Origin: an uncultured Alphaproteobacteria bacterium
GTDB taxonomy: Bacteria; Pseudomonadota; Alphaproteobacteria; GCA-2731375
NCBI GenBank assembly: GCA_951812805.1
Contig: CATOSZ010000001.1
Coordinates: 1,426,001 to 1,490,000, forward strand
Reading direction: 5' to 3'
DNA length: 64,000 nucleotides
Part shown: positions 28,226 to 38,857 of the stretch, piece by piece
Layout: every line of letters begins with the position of its first letter
Position numbering within the stretch: position 1 is the stretch's first letter
The notes under the pieces: generated by a model
Seen by the model: the letters and a program-made list of their open reading frames with translations, nothing else
What the model was told of the DNA's origin: nothing
Databases searched by the model: none
Made by a program: the position numbers and the translations under genes

Positions 28226-29116
28226 ATGCCGTCATTGAAAGACCTGCGCAACCGGATCACCAGCGTCAAGTCGACGCAGAAGATCACGCGCGCGATGCAG
28301 ATGGTCTCCGCCGCCAAGCTGCGCCGGGCGCAGGAATCGGCGGAGCAGGCCCGGCCCTATTCAGAGCGCATGTCGCGCCTGCTGAGCTCGGTCGCGGCCA
28401 ACCTGCCGAGCCTCGAGGGCGCACCGCCCCTGATGGTCGGCACCGGCAACGACCAGGTCCATCTCGTCATCGTCATGACGGCGGAACGCGGCCTCTGCGG
28501 TGCCTTCAACACCCAGGTGACGCGCCGAACCCGGCGCCATGTCAAGGAACTGCGCGATGCCGGCAAGCAGGTGAAGCTGCTGCTGATCGGCAAGAAGGGC
28601 AATGACAGCCTGCGGCGCGATTTCGACGACATCATCATCGACTACGTCACGCTGCGCGAGATGCGGGCGCCGAGCTATGCTCGGGCCAACGAGATCGCGC
28701 AGGACGTCATCGGCCGCTTCGGGGTCGGTGAATTCGACGTCTGCACCATCATCTTCAACGCCTTCAAGAGCGTGATCAGCCAGGAGCTGAACGTGCAGCA
28801 GCTGATCCCGCTGCCGACCGGCGATGAGGGCGACGAGGCGGCCGCCCCGGATCTCGGCGGCGCGATCTACGAATACGAGCCGGAAGAGACCGAGCTGCTG
28901 GCCGATCTGATCCCGCGCAACATGGCGGTGCAGATCTTCAAGGCCATGCTGGAGAGCGGCGCCGCCGAGCAGGCCGCCCGCATGACGGCGATGGACAACG
29001 CGACCCGCAACGCGGGCGACATGATCGACAGGCTGACCTTGCTATACAACCGGACGCGCCAGGCGATGATCACCAAGGAATTGATCGAAATCGTCTCCGG
29101 CGCGGACGCCCTCTAG
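28226..29116 (+). CDS. atpG: F1 ATP synthase gamma subunit
   Basis: 296 residues forming the rotating central shaft of F1. The N-terminal helix [20 protein letters not shown] and the C-terminal family signature around [20 protein letters not shown] are both present. Follows atpA by 44 bases with a ribosome site. Confidence 0.96.
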   Translation: MPSLKDLRNRITSVKSTQKITRAMQMVSAAKLRRAQESAEQARPYSERMSRLLSSVAANLPSLEGAPPLMVGTGNDQVHLVIVMTAERGLCGAFNTQVTRRTRRHVKELRDAGKQVKLLLIGKKGNDSLRRDFDDIIIDYVTLREMRAPSYARANEIAQDVIGRFGVGEFDVCTIIFNAFKSVISQELNVQQLIPLPTGDEGDEAAAPDLGGAIYEYEPEETELLADLIPRNMAVQIFKAMLESGAAEQAARMTAMDNATRNAGDMIDRLTLLYNRTRQAMITKELIEIVSGADAL

Positions 29117-30562
<1,446 letters not shown>

Positions 30563-30587
30563 TCGGCGGAAGCGGAGGATCTAGTCC

Positions 30588-30983
30588 ATGCTGACGTTCG
30601 AACTGGTATCGCCGGAACGCCTGTTGCTTTCCGTGCAGGCCAGCCAGGTCTCCCTGCCGGGCGCCGAGGGCGACATGGGCGTCCTGCCCGGCCACGCGCC
30701 CATGATCGCCAGCCTGCGCCCCGGCGTCATCGAGGTCGAGGGTGAGATCGACGCGGACGAAGCCCGCATCTTCGTCGGCGGCGGCGTCATCGAGGTGGCA
30801 CAAGACCGTCTGGTGGTCCTGGCCGACGAAGCCTTGCCCGTCTCGCAACTCGACCGCGCCGGCCTCGATCAGCGCATCCAGAACACCCGCGAGGACATCG
30901 AGGACGCCAAGGACGACGAGGCCCGCCTGAAGGCCGAGGCACGCTTGCAGCACCTACAGGACCTGGTCGCCGCGATCGGGTGA
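30588..30983 (+). CDS. atpC: F1 ATP synthase epsilon subunit
   Basis: 131 residues: N-terminal beta-sandwich (LTFELVSPERLLLS, then GAEGDMGVLPGHAPMIASL) and a helical hairpin C-terminus (~88-131) that can inhibit ATP hydrolysis. Last gene of the operon; no strong terminator is seen in the ~60 bases before the convergent gene at 31043. Confidence 0.95.
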   Translation: MLTFELVSPERLLLSVQASQVSLPGAEGDMGVLPGHAPMIASLRPGVIEVEGEIDADEARIFVGGGVIEVAQDRLVVLADEALPVSQLDRAGLDQRIQNTREDIEDAKDDEARLKAEARLQHLQDLVAAIG

Positions 30984-31042
30984 TTTTTGCCACCCCATCT
31001 CGTCGATTGCCGACGGTCGGCGCTATTCTTCACATCCTGCCG

Positions 31043-31444
31043 TCAGCGGTGCACTCTGACCATGGAGTCGCCGATGTATATGCGTAGGCCGTGCTTGGCC
31101 TCGCCCAGACGTTTCCATTCGAGTTCGATGATTGGCAATTCTACGGCAACACGCTTCAACGCTTCAAATTGCTGACAGGCCAACTCGATTCGGCACAATT
31201 TATCAACTTCTCTCTTGGTAACTTCGTGATCTTTCACGATGGCGCGGAAATGTTTGATGTTGTGCGTTACAAGTACCATTCCCTCTTCGCGACACACTGC
31301 CGCAACAACCGGATCGGGAGAATCGGCCAGCATATACTCCCTGAGGCGAACGACGCTATGTCCCGCCTCTTCCAGGAACCGGCCGACGTCGTCATCAACG
31401 TCATTATCGGTGAAAAACCGAATGCGCTCTTTCGGTCGCTTCAA
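31043..31444 (-). CDS. DUF5615 PIN-like protein (candidate toxin)
   Basis: 133 residues. The start codon is TTG at 31444, overlapping the stop of the upstream gene (TTGA). The N-terminus IRFFTDNDVDDDVGRFLEEAGHSVV followed by VLVTHNIKHF is the DUF5615/Mut7-C PIN-like pattern: a cluster of acidic residues (D13, D15 and nearby) that in PIN nucleases bind metal. DUF5615 proteins are normally encoded beside DUF433 antitoxin-like proteins, as here. Base composition is lower in GC than surrounding genes, suggesting horizontal acquisition. RNase activity is predicted, not shown. Confidence 0.78.
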   Translation of the reverse strand: MKRPKERIRFFTDNDVDDDVGRFLEEAGHSVVRLREYMLADSPDPVVAAVCREEGMVLVTHNIKHFRAIVKDHEVTKREVDKLCRIELACQQFEALKRVAVELPIIELEWKRLGEAKHGLRIYIGDSMVRVHR

Positions 31445-32082
31445 GCCGCCTCATCTCGCACGAAAGCGCGCGCCACGTCTATATCCGATTGATTCAGAAT
31501 GGGAAACTTGCGAAGGATCTCATTATCGTCAAATCCTTGCCTGATATATCCAGCGATTGCCTTCACGGGAATCCGTGTGCCTGAGAAGACCTCTTCGGAT
31601 GAATGCACTTGGCGCCGTTTCTCGGTTTGCCCGACAGTATTTCCTGACCGCTCGTTAAGCCGGCGAATATCCGCCCGGGCATCGGTCGTCACGACTGCCA
31701 AAGGAATTTCCGCAACAAACTGTTTGCTTGAAATCTCGCGTTTGCGCATCGACTCCGGTTCTTGAAATACCACACGTCGGTTGAGCACCCAAAGCTTCTG
31801 CGAAGTCCACTTCTCGTCACCCAAGTGGTCAAGCTCACGCTCGACGTTCCTCAGTTCCTTGAAAGGAATATTGTATACGTTGCGTAGCTGATTGAGGACT
31901 CGGAGTTTCAACAAATCTCGGAACGAGTAAATTCGACTGTAAGCGCGCCGTGGGCTTCTCGGCTGTCGATACTCCGGCTTGATGAAATCAATGCTATTCC
32001 AGCGCCGAAGTTGGCTCAGCGACAAGCCTGTCAAGCAGGCGACCTGTTCCTCACTGAATGCTCCGACAATGTCACCGGCCAT
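31441..32082 (-). CDS. MerR-type HTH fused to DUF433 (candidate antitoxin/autoregulator)
   Basis: 213 residues. Start at 32082 (MAGDIVGAFSEEQV) because AAGGAGG precedes it; a Met six codons upstream lacks this site. Residues ~8-80 are a MerR-like winged helix (SEEQVACLTGLSLSQLRRW, then YSFRDLLKLRVLNQL). The C-terminal part (~165-210, SGTRIPVKAIAGYIRQGFDDNEIL) is DUF433. The gene overlaps the DUF5615 gene by four bases. This is the architecture of a two-gene toxin-antitoxin-like module in which the antitoxin also binds DNA. GC content is low relative to neighbours. Confidence 0.8.
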   Translation of the reverse strand: MAGDIVGAFSEEQVACLTGLSLSQLRRWNSIDFIKPEYRQPRSPRRAYSRIYSFRDLLKLRVLNQLRNVYNIPFKELRNVERELDHLGDEKWTSQKLWVLNRRVVFQEPESMRKREISSKQFVAEIPLAVVTTDARADIRRLNERSGNTVGQTEKRRQVHSSEEVFSGTRIPVKAIAGYIRQGFDDNEILRKFPILNQSDIDVARAFVRDEAA

Positions 32083-32252
32083 TGTCGCCTCCTTTTGCAT
32101 AGATCAAAATACCATATTAGGGACCTTGCCTCCACCCACCGACAAGACCTGTTTCCGAAAATAGGGAGGAGTGGCCGCGAATTCCACAAGCTACCAAGAG
32201 CTTTATAATCTTACGTCTTGGGCCTTGGTTTCCTTGAAGCGGGCAGCGGAGC

Positions 32253-33254
32253 CTACACCTCCAGCATGATCTTGCCGATATGCACGCTCGATTCCATGCG
32301 GGCGTGCGCGGCGGCGGCTTCGGCCAGGGGATAGGTCGAGTCCATTACCGGGCCGACCGTGCCGGCCTCGATCAGCGGCCAGACCTTCTCGCGCAGTTCC
32401 GCGGCGATTGCCGCCTTTTGGGCGACCGTGCGCGGGCGGAGCGTGGAGCCGGTCACCGTCAGCCGCTTCAGCATGATCGGCATGAAGTTCATCTTCTCGA
32501 TCCGGGGGCCGCCCAGGAAGGCGATGATCACCAGCCGGCCCTCGAGCGCCAGGGACGAGACGTTGCGCGGGATATAGTCGCCGCCGACCATGTCGAGGAT
32601 GACGTCGACACCTTTGCCGCCGGTCGCCTCCTTGGCGATCGCCGCGAAGTCTTCCTCCCGGTAATTGATCGCCCGCTCCGCGCCGAGGTCCTCGCAGACC
32701 TTGCACTTCTCGGCGTTGCCGGCGGTCGCCAGCACCCGGGCACCGAACGCCTTGGCAAGCTGGATCGCCGTGGTGCCGATGCCGGAGGAGCCGCCGTGGA
32801 CCAGGATCGTCTCGCCGCTCTGCAGGGCGCCGCGCTGGAAGACGTTGGTCCACACGGTCATGAAGGTCTCCGGCAGGGCGGCGGCGCGCACCATGTCGTA
32901 GCCGGGCGGCACCGGCAAGCATTGTGGTGCGGGCGCGGGGCAATACTCGGCATATCCGCCGCCCGACACGAGTGCGCAAGTCGCATCGCCCACGGCCCAG
33001 CCCTCGACCCCCTCGCCCAGCGCGACGATCTCGCCGGCGATTTCCAGGCCTGGAATGTCGGTGACGCCCGGCGGCGGATCGTAGTTGCCTTCGCGCTGGG
33101 CGACGTCGGGACGATTGACGCCGGCCGCGGCGACCTTGACCAGCACCTCGCCCGGGCCGGGCGCCGGGACCGGCCGCGTGGTCGGTCGCAGGACCTCGGG
33201 CGCGCCGGGCGTGGTGATTTCGATCGCGGTCATGGTTTCGGGCAAAGCGGACAT
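32253..33254 (-). CDS. NAD(P)H quinone oxidoreductase (medium-chain reductase, PIG3/TP53I3 type)
   Basis: 333 residues. Zinc-free medium-chain dehydrogenase/reductase: N-terminal [40 protein letters not shown] (about 43-62) characteristic of the PIG3 group, and the Rossmann motif [16 protein letters not shown] near 152. It likely reduces quinones or related enones with NADPH in the cytoplasm. It is divergent from the DUF1192 gene at 33352. Confidence 0.9.
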   Translation of the reverse strand: MSALPETMTAIEITTPGAPEVLRPTTRPVPAPGPGEVLVKVAAAGVNRPDVAQREGNYDPPPGVTDIPGLEIAGEIVALGEGVEGWAVGDATCALVSGGGYAEYCPAPAPQCLPVPPGYDMVRAAALPETFMTVWTNVFQRGALQSGETILVHGGSSGIGTTAIQLAKAFGARVLATAGNAEKCKVCEDLGAERAINYREEDFAAIAKEATGGKGVDVILDMVGGDYIPRNVSSLALEGRLVIIAFLGGPRIEKMNFMPIMLKRLTVTGSTLRPRTVAQKAAIAAELREKVWPLIEAGTVGPVMDSTYPLAEAAAAHARMESSVHIGKIMLEV

Positions 33255-33351
33255 GGCGGGGCCTCCTCAGGTGGAACAACGCGGCATGGCGGAGATGCGC
33301 TCTCGTCTATAATGTTCGCGTCGGCAAGGCAACCGCGAGGGAGATCCGGGC

Positions 33352-33531
33352 ATGATGGACGAGGAAGAGGTACGCCGCCCGCAGCTGGAACGGCCCAACC
33401 TGGAGATCATGGGGATCGAGGAGCTGGAAGCCTACATCGGCGATCTTCAGGGCGAGATCGAACGCGCCCGCGAGATGATCGGGGCCAAGAACGCCCACAA
33501 AGGCGCGGCCGAGGCCTTCTTCAAGTCCTAG
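33352..33531 (+). CDS. DUF1192 family small protein
   Basis: 59 residues, DUF1192, common in alphaproteobacteria. ATG at 33352 follows GAGGGAG. Acidic N-terminus, then LEIMGIEELEAYIGDLQGEIERAREMI, a helical stretch, and the AEAFFKS end. Its stop codon TAG at 33529-33531 lies in the CTAG at the left boundary of IS1182 copy C, so the element inserted without changing the protein. Function unknown. Confidence 0.83.
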   Translation: MMDEEEVRRPQLERPNLEIMGIEELEAYIGDLQGEIERAREMIGAKNAHKGAAEAFFKS

Positions 33532-35079
33532 CAGCCTGTCGGACTCGGGCATGCAAGGATTGGTAAGATTGGCTTGGCGGGCGTCGATGTCATGGATTTA
33601 CCCCCATGAAGTTGCGAACGCGGGTTGGCCCGCCCGTTCAGGCGTGGCTGAGGACGAACATCCGCTTGATGTTCCAGGAGAGCGTGGCCAAGGTCCATTC
33701 CCCCTTCGCCTTGTCGAGGCCGCGCAGGCTGAACTGACGCAAGCCCATCACCGATTTGATGATGCCGAACACCGGCTCCGGCGTCTGCTTGCGAAGCGCG
33801 TAGAGCGCCCGGCCCTCGGGTGTGGCCAGGCGATGGCACATCGCCTCGAGCGGCGTCGGATCCTCGGGCGCTGGCGGCGCCTCGGCGAAGCGGTCCCGCC
33901 AGGAAAGATGGTGGTGCTCCCGGCCGAGCGCGATCAGCGGCGCGATCTCCGCTTCCCCGCAGGCCTCGACGTTGGCCTGGCTGAAGTAGCCGCTGTCCGC
34001 CAACAGGGTCTCGACCTCGCCAAGCCCGTCCGGCAGGCCGGCGAGTGCTTCGAGCGTCGGTTCGATCTGCTGCTTGTCGTTCGCCGCCTGCACCACGTCG
34101 GCGCTGACCACCAGCAGGCTGCCGGCGGCCACCGCAGCCTGGGCGTTGTAGCACTGCTCGAAGCCGCCGCCGGCCACCGGCATGATGCGCGAGTCCGGGT
34201 CCGTCAGGTTGACCTGGTCCTTCGCCCGTGGCCCCGGCTCCGGCGGCTTCGGTGGCCGCCCGCCCGGCTTGCGGCCGGTCCGCGTTTCCTTCGCCTCGCG
34301 GGCTGCCAGCTTCTCTTCGTACTCCGCCTGCTCCCGCGCATGACGCTCGGCCGCCCGCGCCTCGATCTCCGCCTTCGCCGCGGCGATCGCCGCCAGCCGG
34401 TCCTCGCGCCGTGCCAGCTCCTCCGGCACGCTCATGCCGTCGGGAACCTCGGACCGGTCCGCCGCTTCCGCCAACGCCATCAACTCCGCCACCTCGGCCC
34501 GCAGCCGGGCTTCGATCTCGCCCGCACGCTGCCACGACAGGGCGCTGTGCCGGCTCGCGTCGGCATGGATCTTCGTCCCGTCCAGCGCCACCGTGCCCAG
34601 TTGCAGCATGCCGGCCTGCCGCGCCAGCAGCAGAACCTGCACGAACAGCCCCTCGATCAGCGGCAGGAAGCGACGGCGGAACGTGGCGATCGTGTCGTGG
34701 TCGGGGTGGTCGTTTGCCGCGATGAAGCGGAAGGCCACCGAATCATAGCTCGCCCGCTCCAGCTTCCGGCTGGAATGCACCCCCGTCGCGTAGCCGTAGA
34801 TCAGCAGGCCCAGCAGGACGCTCGGGTGATGCGCCGCCGAGCCCGAACCACGATAGGCCTTCACGAACGCAGAGAGATCCAGCTGCTCCAGCACATCGAC
34901 CACGAAGCGCGCCAGATGACGATCAGGCAGCCATTCGTCCACCGAAGGCGGCAGAAGATAGCTGGTCTCCCGGTCAACCTGTCGAAAGTTGCTCATCACA
35001 AAATCACCGCGCAGGAGAGAATCAGACCGTGACAGTGAATCTCATCTCGAAACTCGGCTCAAGTCCGACAGGCTGCTAG
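33528..35079 (-). mobile_element. IS1182-type insertion sequence, copy C
   Basis: A 1552-bp third copy with the same 18-bp terminal repeats (33528-33545 and 35062-35079) and CTAG at each end. It matches copy A at both positions where copy B differs. It lies exactly at the end of the DUF1192 gene; if CTAG is the duplicated target, the uninterrupted sequence read ...AAGTCCTAGGATAAAG..., giving the same stop codon. Directly repeated with copies A and B. Confidence 0.93.
33638..34999 (-). CDS. IS1182 family transposase (copy C)
   Basis: A 453-residue transposase identical in protein sequence to those at 1154 and 4671, with presumed catalytic D140, D335 and E408. Intact frame. Confidence 0.93.
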   Translation of the reverse strand: MMSNFRQVDRETSYLLPPSVDEWLPDRHLARFVVDVLEQLDLSAFVKAYRGSGSAAHHPSVLLGLLIYGYATGVHSSRKLERASYDSVAFRFIAANDHPDHDTIATFRRRFLPLIEGLFVQVLLLARQAGMLQLGTVALDGTKIHADASRHSALSWQRAGEIEARLRAEVAELMALAEAADRSEVPDGMSVPEELARREDRLAAIAAAKAEIEARAAERHAREQAEYEEKLAAREAKETRTGRKPGGRPPKPPEPGPRAKDQVNLTDPDSRIMPVAGGGFEQCYNAQAAVAAGSLLVVSADVVQAANDKQQIEPTLEALAGLPDGLGEVETLLADSGYFSQANVEACGEAEIAPLIALGREHHHLSWRDRFAEAPPAPEDPTPLEAMCHRLATPEGRALYALRKQTPEPVFGIIKSVMGLRQFSLRGLDKAKGEWTLATLSWNIKRMFVLSHA

Positions 35080-35193
35080 GATAAAGTTTCTCGGCCCGTT
35101 AACCATGAATTAAGGTTCGGGCACTAAGATCGCTATCAACCAGGAGATGACCTGGCCACTGGATTTCATCCAGTCTGTTGACGCCTCCCTGTG

Positions 35194-35234
35194 TTCGGGC
35201 CGCGAATCCCCCCTTCGCGGCCCGAAACGTTTTT
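35194..35234 (+). terminator. Intrinsic terminator
   Basis: Perfect 13-bp stem TTCGGGCCGCGAA (35194-35206) with its complement at 35214-35226, loop of seven bases, followed by ACGTTTTT. It lies downstream of DUF1192 and the IS copy and just before the arginase-family gene, so it probably ended the transcript that contained DUF1192 before the IS arrived. The rest of 35080-35193 shows no gene. Confidence 0.8.
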
Positions 35235-35286
35235 GCGCCCGGGCCCGGTTGCGCTAACGTCGCTCCCGGGCTGGGGAGAGGGATCG

Positions 35287-36252
35287 ATGGCGGAACACGG
35301 TTACCAATCGGGGCGGTTGAACCTGCCCTTCGTCGGCCATTGCACCTTTGCCAAGCAGCCCGTATCGCTCGACTGGGACGCGCTCGACGCCCATGTCTGC
35401 GTGCTGGGGGCGCCCTTCGACATGGGAACGCAGTACCGCGCCGGCGCCCGCTTCGGCCCGCGCGCCATCCGCGAGGCCTCGACCCTGTTTTCCTTCGGCC
35501 ATGGCGGCGCCTACGATTTCGAGGACGACGTCACCTACCTGCCGGTCGACAAGATCCGCATCACCGACATCGGCGACGCCGACATCATCCACACCGATAC
35601 GATCCAAAGCCACGCCAACATCGAGGCCGGCGTGCGCGCGATCCTGGCGGCCGGCGCCTTTCCCCTGGTGCTGGGCGGCGACCACTCGGTGCACATCCCC
35701 TGCATCCGCGCCTTCGACGACCAGCCGCCGGTGCACATCGTACACATCGACGCCCATCTCGATTTCGTCGACGAGCGCCACGGCGTGCGCTACGGCCACG
35801 GCAACCCGCTCCGGCGTGCTTCCGAGATGGCCCATGTCACCGGCTTCAGCCAACTCGGCATCCGCAACGTGTCCTCCTCCAACCGGGAGGATTACGCCGC
35901 CGCCCGTGCCGCCGGTTCAGACATCCTCTCGGTGCGCGACTGCCGCCGCCTCGGCACGGACGGGGTGCTGGCGCGGATACCGGACGGCGTGCGCTATTAC
36001 GCCACCGTCGACGTCGACGGCTTCGATCCCTCCATCGCGCCCGGCACCGGCACGCCGAGCCATGGCGGCTTCCTCTATTACGAGGTGCTGGAGATCTTCC
36101 AGGGCCTGGCCAAAAAGGGCGACATCGTCGGCCTCGACTTCGTCGAGGTCGCGCCCGACTACGACCTGAGCGGCTCGACCGCCTTCCTCGCCGCCCAGTT
36201 CCTACTGAACGTATTGGGCTTCATCTTCCACGAGAAAGGTTTGTCGAGCTGA
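35287..36252 (+). CDS. Arginase/agmatinase family ureohydrolase
   Basis: 321 residues; ATG at 35287 follows GGGGAGAGGG. The binuclear manganese site is complete: H133 in GGDHS, D155/H157/D159 in IDAHLDF, and D242/D244 in TVDVDGFDP. Segment GAPFDMGTQYRAGARFGPRAIR (41-62) is typical of agmatinase-like enzymes. It hydrolyses a guanidino compound to urea and an amine; agmatine, guanidinobutyrate or guanidinopropionate are all possible. No polyamine genes flank it. Confidence 0.88.
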   Translation: MAEHGYQSGRLNLPFVGHCTFAKQPVSLDWDALDAHVCVLGAPFDMGTQYRAGARFGPRAIREASTLFSFGHGGAYDFEDDVTYLPVDKIRITDIGDADIIHTDTIQSHANIEAGVRAILAAGAFPLVLGGDHSVHIPCIRAFDDQPPVHIVHIDAHLDFVDERHGVRYGHGNPLRRASEMAHVTGFSQLGIRNVSSSNREDYAAARAAGSDILSVRDCRRLGTDGVLARIPDGVRYYATVDVDGFDPSIAPGTGTPSHGGFLYYEVLEIFQGLAKKGDIVGLDFVEVAPDYDLSGSTAFLAAQFLLNVLGFIFHEKGLSS

Positions 36253-36258
36253 CGGCCA

Positions 36259-36642
36259 TCACGTCCGCGTCGGCACCCCGTGGATGTAGCGGGTATTGAC
36301 CTCCGCCTCGTTGCCGTCGGGATCGATCATGAACAGGGCGCGGCCCTGGCCGCGTTCGCCGTAGGGGCCGCGGGTGAAGTGGCGGCCACCCTCGAAGCGG
36401 GTGAGGATCGCGTCGAAGTCGTCCTCCTCGACGGTCAGCGCGAAATGCATCGGCCCGCCACCCTGGTGCCGCCCGGTGTGGCCGACGATCTGCAGCACGA
36501 TATGGCCGCGGCCCATCTGCAGGTAGGTCCGCTCCCCGTCCTGCTTGTCGATGGGGATGCCGATAATGCCGTGATAGAAGTCGAGCGCCCTCTCCATGTC
36601 CTTGACCTGCAAAAAGATTTCCTCGATGCCGATGACGGTCAT
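36259..36642 (-). CDS. VOC family protein (glyoxalase/bleomycin-resistance fold)
   Basis: 127 residues. Start at 36642 (MTVIGIEEIFLQVKDMERAL) after GGAG. Paired beta-alpha-beta-beta-beta modules of the vicinal oxygen chelate fold; MHFALTVEEDDF and LFMIDPDGNEAEV hold the usual ligand positions. Substrate unknown. Divergent from the methylmalonyl-CoA epimerase gene and convergent with the arginase-family gene, six bases from its stop. Confidence 0.8.
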   Translation of the reverse strand: MTVIGIEEIFLQVKDMERALDFYHGIIGIPIDKQDGERTYLQMGRGHIVLQIVGHTGRHQGGGPMHFALTVEEDDFDAILTRFEGGRHFTRGPYGERGQGRALFMIDPDGNEAEVNTRYIHGVPTRT

Positions 36643-36727
36643 GCTCAACGCTCCTCGGTTCGCCGCTGCTTTGCGCCTATCATACAGCCCCGAACAACGA
36701 ACGACAGGATGAAGAGGGGGAGAAGCC

Positions 36728-37135
36728 ATGAAGATCAAGCGCGTGGAGCATGTGGCGATCGCGGTCGACGACATCCGGGCATCCATGGCGATGCTGGAGA
36801 ACGTCTTCGGCCTGGAGATGGAATACGAGGAGCGGATCGGCGATACCGAGCTGGCGATGTATCCGGTGGGCGAAACCTATCTCGAGCTGCTGCGCGCGGC
36901 GGGTCCGAAATCCGCGGTGGCGGATTGGATCGAGCGCAAGGGCCAGAGCCTGTTCCATCTCTGCTTCGAGGTCGAGGACATCGACGGCGCCCTTGCCGAG
37001 TTGAAGGACAAGGGGGTGCAACTGATCGACGAGGCCCCGCGCATCGGCCATGGCGGGTCGCGCATCGCCTTCATAAATCCGGAATCGACCGGCGATATCC
37101 TGATCGAGCTGGCCGAGCTGCCGGCCGGCCACTGA
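36728..37135 (+). CDS. mce: Methylmalonyl-CoA epimerase
   Basis: 135 residues, VOC fold. Likely metal ligands are H8 (KRVEHVAIAVDD), H77 (SLFHLCFEVED) and E128 (ILIELAE), with a central Glu in TYLELL. The segment HGGSRIAFINPESTGDILIEL is diagnostic of this enzyme. It interconverts S- and R-methylmalonyl-CoA in propionyl-CoA breakdown, which fits with the branched-chain 2-oxoacid dehydrogenase operon further right. The methylmalonyl-CoA mutase genes are not in the window. Confidence 0.9.
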   Translation: MKIKRVEHVAIAVDDIRASMAMLENVFGLEMEYEERIGDTELAMYPVGETYLELLRAAGPKSAVADWIERKGQSLFHLCFEVEDIDGALAELKDKGVQLIDEAPRIGHGGSRIAFINPESTGDILIELAELPAGH

Positions 37136-37145
37136 TCCGGACGTC

Positions 37146-37802
37146 TCACATATTGGCGTCGATCGCGCGGTTGAGGGCGGCGACGCCGGCCCCCGGGCCG
37201 TCCCCATGGCCCCAAACGGCGGAGATGACGCAGAGAAAATCGGCGCCGGCCTGAACCAAAGGCCCGCAGTTCTCCGCCGTAATGCCGCCGATGGCGACGC
37301 AGGGCAGTTCCATCAGGTCCGACCACCAGGCGAGGATGTCCGGCTCGGCGCGGACCGACGTCTCCTTGCTGGTCGAAGGGAAGAAGGCGCCGAAGGCGAC
37401 ATAGTCGGCGCCCGCCTCCCCCGCCTCCATCGCCAGGTGGCGGGAATTCTTGCAGGTGACGCCGACGATGGCGTCCGCACCGACCAGGGCGCGGGCCGCC
37501 CGATAGGTCATGTCGTCCTGTCCGACGTGGGTGCCGTCGGCGCCCATTTCGGCGGCGAGGTCGGCCCGGTCGTTCACCAGGAAGGCGACGTCGCGGGCTT
37601 GCGTGATGGGCAGCAGCACCTCGCAGGCGCGCCGGATCTCGTCGTCGGAGACGTCCTTCAACCGCAATTGCAGGCAGGCGACGTCGCCCCCGTCCAGGGC
37701 GGCGGCGAGATCGTCGGCAAAGGCCGTCGGCTCCAGCCGCTCCGGCGTGATGAGATAGAGGCGGCAGCGTTCCCGCCCGGCCGTCGCCGCCCGGTCGCTC
37801 AA
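37146..37802 (-). CDS. thiE: Thiamine phosphate synthase
   Basis: 218 residues. TIM-barrel enzyme joining HMP pyrophosphate and the thiazole phosphate. Family motifs are LQLRLKD (45-51), [22 protein letters not shown] (about 77-98), GVTCKNSRH and GAFFPSTSK (about 138-146), and [11 protein letters not shown]. It ends the tkt-gap-pgk-unknown-fba-thiE run; only one base separates it from the fba stop. Linking thiE to transketolase, a thiamine-diphosphate enzyme, is a known alphaproteobacterial arrangement. Confidence 0.9.
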   Translation of the reverse strand: MSDRAATAGRERCRLYLITPERLEPTAFADDLAAALDGGDVACLQLRLKDVSDDEIRRACEVLLPITQARDVAFLVNDRADLAAEMGADGTHVGQDDMTYRAARALVGADAIVGVTCKNSRHLAMEAGEAGADYVAFGAFFPSTSKETSVRAEPDILAWWSDLMELPCVAIGGITAENCGPLVQAGADFLCVISAVWGHGDGPGAGVAALNRAIDANM

Positions 37803-37803
37803 C

Positions 37804-38823
37804 CTAGGCGGCCTGCTCGAGCGCGGCCTTGTAGGCGCCGGTGCGGGCGAGACCGTTCATCCGCGCGCGGTGCAGATAGGCTGCCTGCGCGTCCGCCACC
37901 TGGGAGTCTTCGCCGCCCCATGCCTTCAGGGCCGAGGCCTGCAGCGCCCGGCCGTAGGAGAAGCTCAGCTCCCAGGGCAGATTGCCAATCGCATTCATCG
38001 CATTCAGGTGCGCCGTCGCCTCTGCCTCGCTCTGCCCGCCGGAGAGGAAGCAGATCCCCGGCACCGCGCCCGGCACGCCGCGCTTCAGCACTTCGACGGT
38101 GCGGGCCGCGACCTCCTCGACGCCGGCCTGGTTGGCCGAGGCCTTGCCGGCGATCACCATGTTCGGCTTCAGGATCGTGCCCTCCAGCAGCACACGCTGC
38201 AGGTAGAGCTCGTCATAGACGATGTTGAGGGCGGCTTCCGTCACCTCGGCGCAGCGCTGGATGTCGTGCGCGCCGTCCATCAGCACTTCCGGCTCGACAA
38301 TCGGCACCAGGCCGGCCTCCTGGCTGAGTGCGGCATAGCGCGCCAGCGCGTGTGCGTTGGCGGCGAGGCCATAGCGGCTCGGCAAGCTCGCGTCGATGTC
38401 GATCACCGCGCGCCACTTGGTGAAACGGGCGCCGAGTTCGGCATATTCCGCCAGCCGCTCGCGCAGGCCGTCCAGCCCTTCGGTCACGGTTTCCCCGGGC
38501 GCACCGGCCAACGCCTTCGCCCCCTTGTCGACCTTGATGCCCGGCAGGATGCCCTGGTCGGCCAGCAGTTTCGGGAACGGCACGCCCTGGCTGCTGGATT
38601 GCCGCAACGTTTCGTCGAACAGGATGATGCCGGAGATATGCTCGGCCGCCCCGTCGGTGGTGAACAGCAGTTCCCGGTAGGCGCGGCGATTGTCCTCCGT
38701 CGAGGGGACCTGAATTGAATCCAGTCGCTTCTGGATCGTGCCCGTACTTTCGTCGGCCGCCAAAACGCCCTTGCCCGGTGCGACCATCGCCCGGGCGGTG
38801 GTCGCCAGATCATGTCCGCTCAT
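37804..38823 (-). CDS. Class I fructose-bisphosphate aldolase
   Basis: 339 residues. Start at 38823 ([13 protein letters not shown]) after GGGGAGAG; the frame is open upstream but without a ribosome site. The Schiff-base lysine is K219 in [27 protein letters not shown] and the C-terminal [15 protein letters not shown] are class I hallmarks. It cleaves fructose-1,6-bisphosphate to dihydroxyacetone phosphate and glyceraldehyde 3-phosphate; with gap, pgk and tkt nearby it serves central carbon metabolism. Confidence 0.93.
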   Translation of the reverse strand: MSGHDLATTARAMVAPGKGVLAADESTGTIQKRLDSIQVPSTEDNRRAYRELLFTTDGAAEHISGIILFDETLRQSSSQGVPFPKLLADQGILPGIKVDKGAKALAGAPGETVTEGLDGLRERLAEYAELGARFTKWRAVIDIDASLPSRYGLAANAHALARYAALSQEAGLVPIVEPEVLMDGAHDIQRCAEVTEAALNIVYDELYLQRVLLEGTILKPNMVIAGKASANQAGVEEVAARTVEVLKRGVPGAVPGICFLSGGQSEAEATAHLNAMNAIGNLPWELSFSYGRALQASALKAWGGEDSQVADAQAAYLHRARMNGLARTGAYKAALEQAA

Positions 38824-38857
38824 ACCGCGTCTCTCCCCGCTCAATTCCCTTGATTCT

